Below are positions 26,300 to 35,027 of a DNA stretch of 64,000 nucleotides, piece by piece (position 1 is the first letter of the stretch; each line of letters opens with the position of its first letter). The notes under the pieces are model-generated. The model did not search any database, was not told the DNA's origin, and saw nothing but the letters and a program-made list of their open reading frames with translations. The translations under genes were made by a program, and so were the position numbers. The DNA comes from Frigoribacterium sp. Leaf263 (GTDB lineage: Bacteria; Actinomycetota; Actinomycetes; Actinomycetales; Microbacteriaceae), in contig NZ_LMMO01000001.1 of assembly GCF_001422285.1 (NCBI RefSeq), positions 804,915 through 868,914 on the forward strand, written 5' to 3'.

Positions 26300-26913
26300 C
26301 CGGCGCCCAGCGGGGCGGCCTCATCGCGAGCATCGTCCTCGCCGTGATCGGGGGCTCGGCCGTGTCGGCCGGTCTCGGCTACGGCGTCACGGTCGAGGGC
26401 GGTGAGATCGGACCGGGGTTCCTGCCGGTCCTCGCCGGCGGCCTCGTCGCGGTCTTCGCCGTGCTCGACATCGTCGGGCGGCTCCGTCCGCGACGGGCGC
26501 TGCCGAGCCAGGCCGAGCTGATCCTCGACACGGTCGACGCGCCTCCCGCCGGCGTCGCCGGGTACCTCGCCGAGCAGAACGCGGCCGACCCCGGCGCCGT
26601 CTCGACGAGCACGCAGACGATCCACCGCGAGGCGGAGGGCGACGAGGTCGACATCTTCGGCCGCACGCAGTCGCAGCGCAACCGCATGCTCGGCATCGTG
26701 CTGGGCATCGTCGTGCTGACCCTGCTCGCCGTGCAGCTCGTCGGGTTCCTCATCGCGTTCGTGCTCATGCTCGTCGTGATCGCCGTCTTCGTCGAACGCC
26801 GTTCGCTCGTGCCGTCCGTCGTCGTGGCCCTCGTGGCCGGCGGCGTCACCTACGCCATCTTCGTCGCCCTGCTGCGCGTTCCGCTGCCGCAGGGTCTGCT
26901 CGGCCTCATCTAA
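26296..26913 (+). CDS. tctB: TctB small membrane subunit of a TTT transporter
   Basis: A 205-residue membrane protein with four predicted helices. The first pair (GGLIASIVLAVIGG, FLPVLAGGLVAVFAVLDI) is separated from the last by a longer than usual hydrophilic loop (about residues 65-130). The GEIGPGFLPVL segment is typical of TctB. It overlaps tctC by four bases and is followed after eight bases by tctA. The acidic loop may be specific to this clade. Confidence 0.85.
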   Translation: MTGAQRGGLIASIVLAVIGGSAVSAGLGYGVTVEGGEIGPGFLPVLAGGLVAVFAVLDIVGRLRPRRALPSQAELILDTVDAPPAGVAGYLAEQNAADPGAVSTSTQTIHREAEGDEVDIFGRTQSQRNRMLGIVLGIVVLTLLAVQLVGFLIAFVLMLVVIAVFVERRSLVPSVVVALVAGGVTYAIFVALLRVPLPQGLLGLI

Positions 26914-26921
26914 GGACGACC

Positions 26922-28460
26922 ATGCTCGACAATCTCGCACTCGGCTTCTCGACGGCGTTCACGCCCGAGAACCTGCTCTGGTGCTTCATCGGCGTGCTGC
27001 TCGGCACGATCATCGGGCTCATGCCCGGTCTCGGCTCGACCACCGGTGTGGCCATCCTCATCCCCCTGACCCTCACGCTCGAACCCGTCACGGCGCTCAT
27101 CATGCTGGCGGGCATCTACTACGGCGCCCAGTACGGAGGCACGATCACCTCGGTGCTGATCTCGACGCCAGGAGAGGCCGCGAGCGTGGTCACCACGCTC
27201 GACGGCTATCAGATGGCCAAGAACGGCAAAGCCGGCTCGGCCCTCGCCATCAGCGCCATCGGCTCGTTCGTCGCGGCGATCATCTCGCTCGCGCTGCTCA
27301 TGTGGCTCGCGCCCCCGCTGGCCGATCTGGCGCTCAACTTCGGCCCGGTCGAGAATCTCGCGATCATGATCCTCGGCCTGATCATCGTGGTCAGCTTCGC
27401 GGGCGGCTCGCTGTCGCGCGGTCTCATGATGGCGGCCGCCGGCCTGCTCATCTCGACCGTCGGCGTCGCCACCGGCTTCAGCGACGCGCGCTTCACGTTC
27501 GGCAGCGTCAACCTGCTCGGCGGCATCCCGTTCGTCGAGGTCATGATCGGCCTCTTCGCCGTGGGCGAGGTGCTGCACCAGATCCGCCTCGGCGCCGACG
27601 CGCCGATCCGCACGCGGTTCCGCGACATGGTCATCAGCCGTCGCGAGCTCAAGCAGAGCGCCGGCCCCATCCTCCGCGGCAGCGGGATCGGCTTCGTGCT
27701 CGGCATCCTGCCCGGCGCCGGCTCGACCCTCGCGTCGTTCATGGCCTACGGCATCGAGAAGCGGGTCTCGCCGCGCAAGGCCCTGTTCGGCAAGGGCGCG
27801 ATCGAGGGCGTCGCCGCGCCCGAGAGCGCCAACAACGCGGCGGCCAACGCGAACTTCGTGCCGACGCTGGCCCTCGGCATCCCCGGTGGCGGGACCACCG
27901 CCGTGCTGCTCGGCGCCTTCACGGTCTACGGGCTGCAGCCCGGGCCGCGACTGTTCGAGACGCAGCCGACGCTGATCTGGGGGCTGCTCGTCTCGTTCTT
28001 CATCGGCAACGTCATGCTGCTGGTGCTCAACCTGCCGCTCGCGCCGGTGTTCGCGCAGATGCTGCGGATCCCCTACGGCTACCTCTATCCGATCATCCTG
28101 CTGACGAGCTTCGTCGGCGCCTACTCGGTGAGCAACAACATGTTCAGCGTGGTGCTCGTCTTCGTCTTCGGGGTCGTCGGCTGGCTGATGAAGGAGCTCG
28201 ACCTCCCCATGGCGCCGCTGGTGCTCGGGCTCGTGCTCGGCCCGCTGTTCGAGAAGGCGCTCGTGCAGACCTCCGCCCTCGGCCAGGGCAGCTTCGGCAT
28301 CGTGCTGCAGAGTCCGATCAGCGTCACGATCCTGCTCTTCGCCGTCGCCCTCATGGTCGGCCCGAAGATCGCCGCCCGCTTCGCCGTCCGTCGCCGACCC
28401 GCCGCGGTCGCCGCCCACGACTCCACCCCTTCCGACCGACAGCACGAGGACGTGTCATGA
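26922..28460 (+). CDS. tctA: TctA large permease subunit of a TTT transporter
   Basis: A 512-residue polytopic membrane protein with the TctA signatures GTIIGLMPGLGSTTGVAIL near the N-terminus and GSGIGFVLGILPGAGSTLAS in the repeated half. Other hallmarks are YYGAQYGGTITSVLISTPGE and PESANNAAANANFVPTLALG. It forms the ion-driven channel that takes solute from TctC. The substrate is probably the sugar acid handled by the enzymes encoded immediately downstream; the isomerase-like gene overlaps its stop (ATGA). Confidence 0.93.
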   Translation: MLDNLALGFSTAFTPENLLWCFIGVLLGTIIGLMPGLGSTTGVAILIPLTLTLEPVTALIMLAGIYYGAQYGGTITSVLISTPGEAASVVTTLDGYQMAKNGKAGSALAISAIGSFVAAIISLALLMWLAPPLADLALNFGPVENLAIMILGLIIVVSFAGGSLSRGLMMAAAGLLISTVGVATGFSDARFTFGSVNLLGGIPFVEVMIGLFAVGEVLHQIRLGADAPIRTRFRDMVISRRELKQSAGPILRGSGIGFVLGILPGAGSTLASFMAYGIEKRVSPRKALFGKGAIEGVAAPESANNAAANANFVPTLALGIPGGGTTAVLLGAFTVYGLQPGPRLFETQPTLIWGLLVSFFIGNVMLLVLNLPLAPVFAQMLRIPYGYLYPIILLTSFVGAYSVSNNMFSVVLVFVFGVVGWLMKELDLPMAPLVLGLVLGPLFEKALVQTSALGQGSFGIVLQSPISVTILLFAVALMVGPKIAARFAVRRRPAAVAAHDSTPSDRQHEDVS

Positions 28461-29455
28461 GCCACACCCGAGAGACCTGGCCGATCGCCGCGGCGATGCT
28501 GCAGTTCCCCGCGGTGTCCCGAACGGGGCAGCGCGTGCAGGACGCCGAGGGCGAGACCTGGAGCGACGCCTTCACGCAGATCCGCGAGACCGGCTTCGAC
28601 CGGGTCGAGATCAACGACAACTGGCTGCGGGTGGGCGACCTCCCGCCCGGCCGGCTCGACGAGCTGTCCGACGCGGGTCGAGCCGCCGGCGTGGTGCTCG
28701 GCAGCGTCTGCGTCGTCCGTTCGAGCATCATCGACCCGGTCGACGGGCTCGCGAACCTCGCCTACAGCCACCGCACCCTCGAGGCCGCGGCCCGACTCGG
28801 CGCCGACGTGCTGTCCATCGGCTTCCACCGCCCCCTGACGGCGGAGCAGCGCGAACGGCTCTGGTTCTGGACCGCGCAGGGCGAGATCGACGAGCCCGAC
28901 GACGTCGAGAACTGGCAGCGCGCCGTCGACCGCGTCGGCGAGCTGGGCCGGCACGCCGCCGACCTCGGGCTCGAGCTGACCCTCGAGATGTACGAGGACA
29001 CCTACCTCGGCACCGCGGCGAGCTCGGTGCGGCTCGTGACCGAGGTCGGGCTCGACAACGTCGGCCTCAACCCCGACGTCGGCAACCTCGTCCGACTGCA
29101 CCGCCCGATCGACGACTGGGTCGAGACCCTGCACGCCACGCTGCCCCACGCCAACTACTGGCACGTGAAGAACTACGCCCGCGACGAGGATCCCTCGACC
29201 GGTCTCTACACGGCCGTCCCCACGCCGCTCGAGCTGGGCGTCATCAACTACCGCCACGCCGTCCGCGACGCGGTCGCCTACGGGTTCCGCGGCACCTTCG
29301 TCTGCGAGCACTACGGCGGCGACGGGCTCGGGGTCGCGGCGATGAACCGCGACTACCTGCGGCGGGTGCTGCCCGCCGAGGCGCCCCCCGTCGAGAGGCC
29401 GACCCGCGCCTCCTCGGCTGCCACCGCCACCGCCACCGAGGAGATGGTCTCGTGA
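28457..29455 (+). CDS. Xylose isomerase-like TIM-barrel enzyme
   Basis: A 332-residue sugar-phosphate isomerase/epimerase family protein (AP endonuclease family 2 barrel). The metal-binding residues are recognisable: Glu in LTLEMYEDTY, Asp in NPDVGN, His in YWHVKNY and Glu in FVCEHYGGD. Such barrels isomerise, epimerise or decarboxylate keto sugars and sugar acids. In the context of DhaKL and PdxA2 it should act before phosphorylation, possibly on a C4-C6 oxo-acid. The C-terminal tail PTRASSAATATATEE comes from the dispersed repeat and lies outside the barrel. It overlaps both neighbours by four bases. Confidence 0.82.
   Translation: MSHTRETWPIAAAMLQFPAVSRTGQRVQDAEGETWSDAFTQIRETGFDRVEINDNWLRVGDLPPGRLDELSDAGRAAGVVLGSVCVVRSSIIDPVDGLANLAYSHRTLEAAARLGADVLSIGFHRPLTAEQRERLWFWTAQGEIDEPDDVENWQRAVDRVGELGRHAADLGLELTLEMYEDTYLGTAASSVRLVTEVGLDNVGLNPDVGNLVRLHRPIDDWVETLHATLPHANYWHVKNYARDEDPSTGLYTAVPTPLELGVINYRHAVRDAVAYGFRGTFVCEHYGGDGLGVAAMNRDYLRRVLPAEAPPVERPTRASSAATATATEEMVS
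29401..29416 (+). repeat. Copy of the dispersed 16-base repeat
   Basis: GACCCGCGCCTCCTCG near the 3' end of the TIM-barrel gene, read as TRASS in a disordered C-terminal tail. Confidence 0.8.
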
Positions 29456-31194
29456 CCGTGCTCGACTACGACGCGACCACCTTCGCCGACGAGGCGCTCG
29501 CCGGCTTCGTCGCCGCCCACTCCGAGCTGCGGGCGGTCGACGGCGGCATCGTCCGTCGCGCCCCCCTCGCCGACGGGTGCGTCTCGCTCGTCATCGGCGG
29601 GGGCTCGGGCCACTACCCCGCCTTCGCCGGTCTGATCGGCACGGGGCTCGCCGCGGGTGTAGCGTACGGCAACATCTTCGCCTCGCCGTCGGCCGGTCAG
29701 GTCCACCGGGTCGCGAGGGCCACCGAGCGCGGCGGGGGAGTGGTGCTCGCCTTCGGAAACTACGCCGGCGACGTGCTGAACTTCGGCCAGGCGGCCGAGA
29801 GGCTGCGGGCCGAGGGCGTCGACGTCCGCGTGATCGCGGTCACCGACGACATCGCCAGCGGCGCGGTCGGCGAGGAGTCCAAGCGGCGAGGCGTCGCCGG
29901 CGACCTGGCCGTCTTCAAGATCATCGGCGCCGCGGCCGAGGCGGGGTTCGACCTCGACCGGGTCGAGGAGCTCGGCCGGCGTGCGAACGCCCGCACCCGC
30001 TCGCTCGGCGTCGCCTTCTCGGGCTGCACGCTGCCCGGCGCCGACCGGCCCCTGTTCGAGGTCCCGCCCGGGCGCATGTCGATCGGCCTCGGCATCCACG
30101 GCGAACCCGGCATCTCGGAGGCCGATCTGCCGACCTCCCCCGAGCTGGCCGAGCTGCTCGTGGGCCGCCTCCTCGACGAGCGGCCCGAGGGCGCGGGCGA
30201 CCGGGTCGTCGTGCTGCTCAACGGCCTCGGCACCTTCAAGTACGAGGAGCTCTTCGTGCTGTACGGCCATGTCGCGCGCCTGATCGGCGATGCCGGGCTG
30301 ACGATCGTCCGCCCCGAGGTCGGCGAGCTGGTCACGAGTCTCGACATGTCCGGCGTCTCGGCGACCCTCTTCTGGGTCGACGACGAGCTCGAGGGGCTCT
30401 GGGCCGCGCCCGCCTCGTCTCCCGCCTTCCGGACCGGATCCGTCGAGGACGCCGTCACGGAGACCGAGGAGGCGCGGGTCGAGTCGACCGCGCCCGCCGA
30501 CGATCCGCGTCACGCGGCCGCGTCGCCCCGCGTCGTGCGGGGTCTCGAGCAGGTGCGCGACGTCGTGCTCGCCGCCGAGGACGAGTTCGGGCGCCTGGAC
30601 GCCGTCGCCGGAGACGGCGACCACGGGATCGGCATGTCGCGGGGCATCACTGCGGCCGTCGTCGCGGCGCGGGCCGCCCTCGATCGCGGGGCCGGCATCG
30701 GGACGGTGCTCGCCGACGCCGGCGAGGGCTGGGCGGAGAACGCCGGGGGCACGTCGGGCGCCCTGTGGGGCGTCTGCCTGACCGCCGCCGGGGGGAGTCT
30801 CGCCGCCGAAGGCGATCCGTCGTCGGCGGGGGCCTCGGCCCGGGCCGCGTCCGCCGGGCTCGCCGCGATCCAGCGTCTCGGCGGAGCGGAGGTGGGCGAC
30901 AAGACGCTCGTCGACGCGTTCGCGCCGACCGTCGACGAGCTGGACCGCGCCTCCTCGGCGGGTCTCCCGCTCGCCGATGCCTGGGCCGGCGCCGCCGAGG
31001 TCGCCGAGGCCGCCGCCCGCTCGACGGCCGAGATGCGGCCGCGCCTCGGCCGGGCCCGACCGCTCGCCGAGAAGAGCGTCGGGCACCCCGACGCCGGCGC
31101 CGTCTCGTTCGCCCGCATCACCGGGGTCGTCGCACGAGCGACGGCCGCCGATCCGACCTCCGACGACCGTTCCGCTGAAAGGGACCGAGCATGA
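29452..31194 (+). CDS. DhaK-DhaL fusion kinase (dihydroxyacetone/erythrulose kinase type)
   Basis: A 580-residue kinase. The DhaK domain (about 1-330) holds the substrate: GGGSGHYPAFAG, GNYAGDVLNF and the histidine that forms a hemiaminal with the ketone (GLGIHGEPG). A linker (330-365, containing EEARV from the dispersed repeat) leads to the DhaL ATP-binding domain (365-560) with the Mg-binding Asp cluster VAGDGDHGIG and GGTSGALWG. This architecture is shared by ATP-dependent dihydroxyacetone kinases and D/L-erythrulose kinases. In this operon it replaces the DUF1537 kinase that usually precedes PdxA2. GTG start inside the preceding stop. Confidence 0.88.
   Translation: MTVLDYDATTFADEALAGFVAAHSELRAVDGGIVRRAPLADGCVSLVIGGGSGHYPAFAGLIGTGLAAGVAYGNIFASPSAGQVHRVARATERGGGVVLAFGNYAGDVLNFGQAAERLRAEGVDVRVIAVTDDIASGAVGEESKRRGVAGDLAVFKIIGAAAEAGFDLDRVEELGRRANARTRSLGVAFSGCTLPGADRPLFEVPPGRMSIGLGIHGEPGISEADLPTSPELAELLVGRLLDERPEGAGDRVVVLLNGLGTFKYEELFVLYGHVARLIGDAGLTIVRPEVGELVTSLDMSGVSATLFWVDDELEGLWAAPASSPAFRTGSVEDAVTETEEARVESTAPADDPRHAAASPRVVRGLEQVRDVVLAAEDEFGRLDAVAGDGDHGIGMSRGITAAVVAARAALDRGAGIGTVLADAGEGWAENAGGTSGALWGVCLTAAGGSLAAEGDPSSAGASARAASAGLAAIQRLGGAEVGDKTLVDAFAPTVDELDRASSAGLPLADAWAGAAEVAEAAARSTAEMRPRLGRARPLAEKSVGHPDAGAVSFARITGVVARATAADPTSDDRSAERDRA
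30465..30480 (-). repeat. Copy of the dispersed 16-base repeat
   Basis: CGAGGAGGCGCGGGTC within the DhaK-DhaL linker, read as EEARV. A shorter relative (CCGCGCCTCCTCGGCG) lies in the DhaL part at 30945-30960, read as RASSA. Confidence 0.8.
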
Positions 31195-32234
31195 CCGACA
31201 CCACGATCACGACCGCGACGCCCGCGACCCCCGGGGGCGTCCCCGACGTCCGGCCGCGCATCGCGCTGACCCTCGGCGACCCCGCCGGGGTCGGACCCGA
31301 GCTCGCCGCCCGACTGCTCGCCGACCCCCGCAACCTCGAGCGTGCCGAGATCTACGTGCTCGCGGATCGCAGCGAGCTCGACGCGGCCGCCGCCGTCATC
31401 GGCGCCGAGATCCCGCTCAGCGACGAACCGCGGCCCGGGTACGCGACCCTGCTCGACGACTCCTCGGCCCCCGCGACGCCGATCCCCGCGCGGCAGGTCA
31501 GCCGGGAGGCCGGCGAGCGGGTGCTGCACCAGCTGCGGCGGGCCATCGCGCTCGCCAACGACGGCGCCATCGGGGCGATCGTCTTCACGCCGTTGAACAA
31601 GACGAGCCTGCACCTCGGCGGCATGGACGAGGAGGACGAGCTGCGCTGGTTCGCCAAGGAGCTGCACTACGAGGGCGTGACCAGCGAGATCAACATCATC
31701 CCCGGCATGTGGACGGCCCGCGTGACCTCGCACATCGGCATCCGGGACGTCGCCGCCCGGGTGACGACCGCCGGTGTCGTCGACGCGATCCGACTGCTGC
31801 ACGGGCTGCTGCGCGACTCGGGCGTCGCCGCGCCGCGACTCGGCGTCTGCGCGCTCAACCCGCACAACGGCGAGAACGGCATCTTCGGTCGCGAGGAGAT
31901 CGACGTGATCCGCCCCGGCGTCGAGGCGGCCGTGGCCGAGGGCATCACCGTCGACGGGCCGTGGCCGTCGGACACGATCTTCGTGGGCTCGCGCGACCGC
32001 TACGACGGCATCGTCACGATGTACCACGACCAGGGTCAGATCGCCATCAAGCTGATGGGCTTCGACGGCGGCGTGACCGTGCAGGGCGGGCTGCCGGTCG
32101 TCATCGCGACGCCGGCGCACGGCACGGCCTTCGACATCGCGGGCACCGGGGTCGCCAGCGTGACGTCGAGTCAGAACGCCCTCGACGTGGCCATCGCGAT
32201 CGCGGGGCGTCGGGCCGTCCCCCGTGCGGGCTGA
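31191..32234 (+). CDS. pdxA2: PdxA2-like 4-phospho-sugar-acid dehydrogenase
   Basis: A 347-residue PdxA-family enzyme with an extended N-terminus (1-22). The metal-binding histidines lie in VTSHIGIRDV, TMYHDQGQIAIK and TPAHGTAFDIAG; the nucleotide side has TLGDPAGVGPE. PdxA2 proteins in catabolic operons oxidise and decarboxylate 4-phospho-D-threonate or -erythronate to dihydroxyacetone phosphate. Its position after a kinase and before a GntR regulator fits that role rather than vitamin B6 synthesis. It overlaps the kinase gene by four bases. Confidence 0.87.
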   Translation: MTDTTITTATPATPGGVPDVRPRIALTLGDPAGVGPELAARLLADPRNLERAEIYVLADRSELDAAAAVIGAEIPLSDEPRPGYATLLDDSSAPATPIPARQVSREAGERVLHQLRRAIALANDGAIGAIVFTPLNKTSLHLGGMDEEDELRWFAKELHYEGVTSEINIIPGMWTARVTSHIGIRDVAARVTTAGVVDAIRLLHGLLRDSGVAAPRLGVCALNPHNGENGIFGREEIDVIRPGVEAAVAEGITVDGPWPSDTIFVGSRDRYDGIVTMYHDQGQIAIKLMGFDGGVTVQGGLPVVIATPAHGTAFDIAGTGVASVTSSQNALDVAIAIAGRRAVPRAG

Positions 32235-32324
32235 GAGCCGGGCCCCGCGGCGCGGTCCCGGCCGGGGCGGCGGGCGCCTGCTCGTCGCCCCCGCCGACGA
32301 CCCCCTGCGTGACAGACTGGTCCG

Positions 32325-32993
32325 ATGACAGCCTCGCCCTCGACCGGTCGGCCCCGGCGGGTGTCTCTCGCCGACGGCGTCTACGACGAGCTGCTGTCGC
32401 GTCTGTTCGACAACACGCTCCCGCCCGGCACCTGGATGAACATCGACGCGCTCGCTCGTGATCTCGAGGTCTCCCAGACCCCCATCCGCGAGGCGCTCGC
32501 GCGTCTCGAGTCCACGGGGCTCGTCACCCGGGCGGCCCTCCGCGGCTACCGGGCGGCCCCGTTGCTCACCGCCAAGGAGCTCGGCGATCTGATGCACGCC
32601 CGTGCCGTCGTCGAGCCGGCCAACGCGGCCCTCGCGGCGGCGCACGCGACGGAGGCGTTCCTGGCGGGGCTCGACGAGTCGATCGAGCGGCTCGCGACCT
32701 CGCCGACCGGCCCCACCGTGCACGAGTACCACTCGTACTGGCAGGCCGACGAGCAGTTCCACGACCTCATCGCGCGGCAGGCCGACAACGCTTTCCTCTA
32801 CCGCGCCTTCGAGTCGCTCGGCGGTCAGGCCCAGCGCTTCCGCATGTTCGGGGGGCTCGGCGTCACGGACGCCGAGTACGCCATCGCCGAGCACCGGGCG
32901 ATCCGGACGGCGCTGGCCTCGGGTCGGCCCGAGGCCGCCGAGGCCGCGATGCTCGACCACGTCGTCAACGTGCGCATCCGCTCGCTCGACTGA
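32325..32993 (+). CDS. GntR family regulator, FCD type
   Basis: A 222-residue regulator. The winged helix is at about residues 15-80 (MNIDALARDLEVSQTPIREALARLESTGLV). The helical FCD effector domain (95-215) has metal-ligand positions of the FadR/VanR type (MHARAVVEPANAALA, DEQFHDLIARQADN, EHRAIRTALASG). FCD regulators usually bind a carboxylate, here likely the operon's sugar acid or its product. It is the last gene of the transport/kinase operon, 90 bases after pdxA2, and probably represses the tctC promoter. Confidence 0.88.
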   Translation: MTASPSTGRPRRVSLADGVYDELLSRLFDNTLPPGTWMNIDALARDLEVSQTPIREALARLESTGLVTRAALRGYRAAPLLTAKELGDLMHARAVVEPANAALAAAHATEAFLAGLDESIERLATSPTGPTVHEYHSYWQADEQFHDLIARQADNAFLYRAFESLGGQAQRFRMFGGLGVTDAEYAIAEHRAIRTALASGRPEAAEAAMLDHVVNVRIRSLD

Positions 32994-33010
32994 CCCGACC
33001 GCGGGCCCCG

Positions 33011-33055
33011 TTCAGGAGGCGCGGCGCGGGGGAGTCCCGCACCGCCCCTCCTGAA
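33011..33055. terminator. Bidirectional terminator between GntR and lipid kinase
   Basis: A 20-base arm (33011-33030) pairs with 33036-33055 with two mismatches and a five-base loop. Both arms start/end with TTCAGGAGG/CCTCCTGAA and include the GGAGGCGCG word. It lies between convergent genes. Confidence 0.75.
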
Positions 33056-33063
33056 CGCCCCGG

Positions 33064-34017
33064 TCAGTCCTCGCGCGGGACGCGCACGCGCAGCGCACCC
33101 GCGTCGACGGTCGTGCGGAAGCCGATGGCGGTGCCGAAGCCGTCGCCGTCGAGCTCGATCTCCGCGGGCTCCGACAGCTTCGCGGTCAGCTGCTTCGCCT
33201 TGACGTAGTTCAGGGCCGCGATCTCGCGCGACCCGACGATCCGCTTGAGCGGGGTGCGCTGGACCAGCCCGTTCTCGATCAGCACCTTGCCGATGATCTG
33301 CAGCCAGTGGACGATGCCCTCGGGGCGCAGCATCATCACGTCGAAGACGCCGTCGTCGATGGCCGCGTCGGGCAGCAGCAGGATGTTGCCGGTGAGCGTG
33401 CCGCAGTTGCCGACGATGACGGTGTTCGCGTGCATCCGCTTCGTCGGGCCGTCGTCGAACCGGTACCGGAGCTTGAGGGTGTTCTCGTCGCGCAGCGCGA
33501 CGACGATGGCCTTGACGTAGGCGAGCCAGCCGATCTTGGCCTTGAGGTCCTCGTCGGTCGCGGCGAGCATCTTCGCGTCGATGCCGACGCCCGCCATCAC
33601 GAGGAACGCGTGCTTCTGGATCGACCCGTCGGCGGCGCGGATCTCGATGCGCCCGAGGTCGATGGCGCGATCCCGGCCGGTGAAGGCCGTGTGGATCGAG
33701 TTGTCGACGTCGTCGAGCGTGAGGTTCATGTTGCGGGCGAGCAGGTTGCCGGTCCCCGACGGCAGCAGGGCGAACGCGACGTCGCGGTCGGCGATCGTCT
33801 CGGCCACGATCCGCACGGTCCCGTCGCCGCCGGCGGCGATCACCAGGTCGACCCCCGCCTCCAGCGCCTCGAGCGCGGCACCGCGGCCCGGGTCCTCCTT
33901 CGACGTGCTGAACCACAGCGTGTCGTCCCACCCGGCCGCGGTCTGCTCGCGATCGACGACCGCCTTGACGGCGTCGAGATCGATCTTGATGGGGTTGTAG
34001 ACCACGGCTGCGCGCAT
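33064..34017 (-). CDS. Diacylglycerol/lipid kinase family protein
   Basis: A 317-residue DAGK-catalytic-domain protein. The ATP motif is AAGGDGTVRIVAETI, followed by LPSGTGNLLARN. The remainder forms the second beta-sandwich domain (NTVIVGNCGTLTGNILLLP, GDGFGTAIGF). Bacterial homologues (DgkB, YegS) phosphorylate diacylglycerol, sphingosine or other lipid alcohols at the membrane surface. I start at MRAAVVYNPIKIDL, where the family normally begins; an extension of 11 codons is possible. Monocistronic and unrelated to its neighbours. Confidence 0.87.
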   Translation of the reverse strand: MRAAVVYNPIKIDLDAVKAVVDREQTAAGWDDTLWFSTSKEDPGRGAALEALEAGVDLVIAAGGDGTVRIVAETIADRDVAFALLPSGTGNLLARNMNLTLDDVDNSIHTAFTGRDRAIDLGRIEIRAADGSIQKHAFLVMAGVGIDAKMLAATDEDLKAKIGWLAYVKAIVVALRDENTLKLRYRFDDGPTKRMHANTVIVGNCGTLTGNILLLPDAAIDDGVFDVMMLRPEGIVHWLQIIGKVLIENGLVQRTPLKRIVGSREIAALNYVKAKQLTAKLSEPAEIELDGDGFGTAIGFRTTVDAGALRVRVPRED

Positions 34018-34089
34018 GACGACTCTCTGTCGAGGGGACGGAGCCTCCATGAAACCGCAGATCGGAGCCCGGTGGTCGCTCCCGAAGGC

Positions 34090-34437
34090 TCAGCCGGGGC
34101 GATCGGCGTCGGGCCGGTCGACCAGATGCGCCGTCACGGTCACCAGCGTCTGCCCGCCGTCGTCCGCCTCGAGTCGGGTGCGGAGCGCCTCGGCGGCCCG
34201 ACCGAGGATCTCGGGCGTCGACCCGTCGAGGTCGGTGGCGACGTGGGCGGTCACGGCGACGAGTCCCTCGCTGCGGTCGACGAGCACGAGTCCCGTCGAG
34301 TCCGCCCAGTCGAGCTCGGCGGCGACGGCGCGCACGGTCGACTCGACCGCGGGGTGGGCGTCGAAGACGTCGATGACGCCCTCGACCCGTCGCAGCAGGT
34401 CGGTCAGGGTCTGCGACAGTCGGTCGTCGGTGGTCAT
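34090..34437 (-). CDS. Small protein of the Asp23/ECF sigma operon
   Basis: A 115-residue soluble protein starting MTTDDRLSQTLTDLLRR, its ATG overlapping the stop of the Asp23-domain gene upstream. The beta-alpha-beta pattern (TGLVLVDRSEGLVAVTAHVA, then QTLVTVTAHLV) is reminiscent of an Asp23 half-domain, but similarity is weak. As third gene after the sigma factor it is probably co-expressed with it. Function unknown; a role in the envelope-stress complex is inferred from position only. Confidence 0.6.
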   Translation of the reverse strand: MTTDDRLSQTLTDLLRRVEGVIDVFDAHPAVESTVRAVAAELDWADSTGLVLVDRSEGLVAVTAHVATDLDGSTPEILGRAAEALRTRLEADDGGQTLVTVTAHLVDRPDADRPG

Positions 34438-35027
34438 GGGTCGTCCGTCCGGGGGAGGAAGACGTCGTCGATCACGATGTCGACGGCGGCGATCGTCAGG
34501 TGGGTGTGGCGCGTCAGGGTCTCGACGATGCGGGCACGGAGGTCGTCCGCGACGCCGCGGATGTCGTCGCCGTAGCGGACGGCCGCCGTGACCTCGACGG
34601 TGACGGGCGCGCCGGGCGTCGTCACGTCGCCGCTGAAGGTGGTGGCTCCGAGCACGACCCCGCCGTCGGCGTCGCCGGTCCGACGGACGAGTCCCCGGGC
34701 GGCCGCCTCGGTGATGCGCAGGTCGATGCCGGCGTCGGGGTGCCCGAGGGGGATCTCCCGACCGCCGACGACCTCGCGTCGGATCGACTCGAGCAGACCG
34801 CTGATCCACCGGCCGTCGCGATCGGGCTCGCGGGTCGCCTCGTGCTCGAGGGAGGCGCGTGACAGGTCGTGCACCTGGGCGAGCGAGATGAGATAGAGAC
34901 GGCAGGCCGCCGAGCCCTCGATGCCGGGGTCGCGGGGCGTGCGGCCGCTGTCGAGGTAGTCGCTGAGGCGTTCGACGGAGTAGCCGTCGACGGTCTGATC
35001 GGGCAGGGCGTCATCGGGGATCGTCAT
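34434..35027 (-). CDS. Asp23/Gls24-domain protein with N-terminal sigma-partner-like region
   Basis: A 197-residue protein. Residues 1-95 (VERLSDYLDSGRTPRDPGIE, AACRLYLISLAQVHDL) are a helical region lacking zinc ligands. Residues 100-190 form an Asp23 domain (ITEAAARGLVRRTGDADGGV, TVEVTAAVRYGDDIRGVADD, AAVDIVIDDVF). The start MTIPDDALPD is the ATGA overlapping the sigma-factor stop, with GGAGG nine bases upstream; an ATG two codons earlier is too close to that site. Being coupled to an ECF sigma gene, its N-terminus may be an anti-sigma module (inference). Confidence 0.75.
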   Translation of the reverse strand: MTIPDDALPDQTVDGYSVERLSDYLDSGRTPRDPGIEGSAACRLYLISLAQVHDLSRASLEHEATREPDRDGRWISGLLESIRREVVGGREIPLGHPDAGIDLRITEAAARGLVRRTGDADGGVVLGATTFSGDVTTPGAPVTVEVTAAVRYGDDIRGVADDLRARIVETLTRHTHLTIAAVDIVIDDVFLPRTDDP

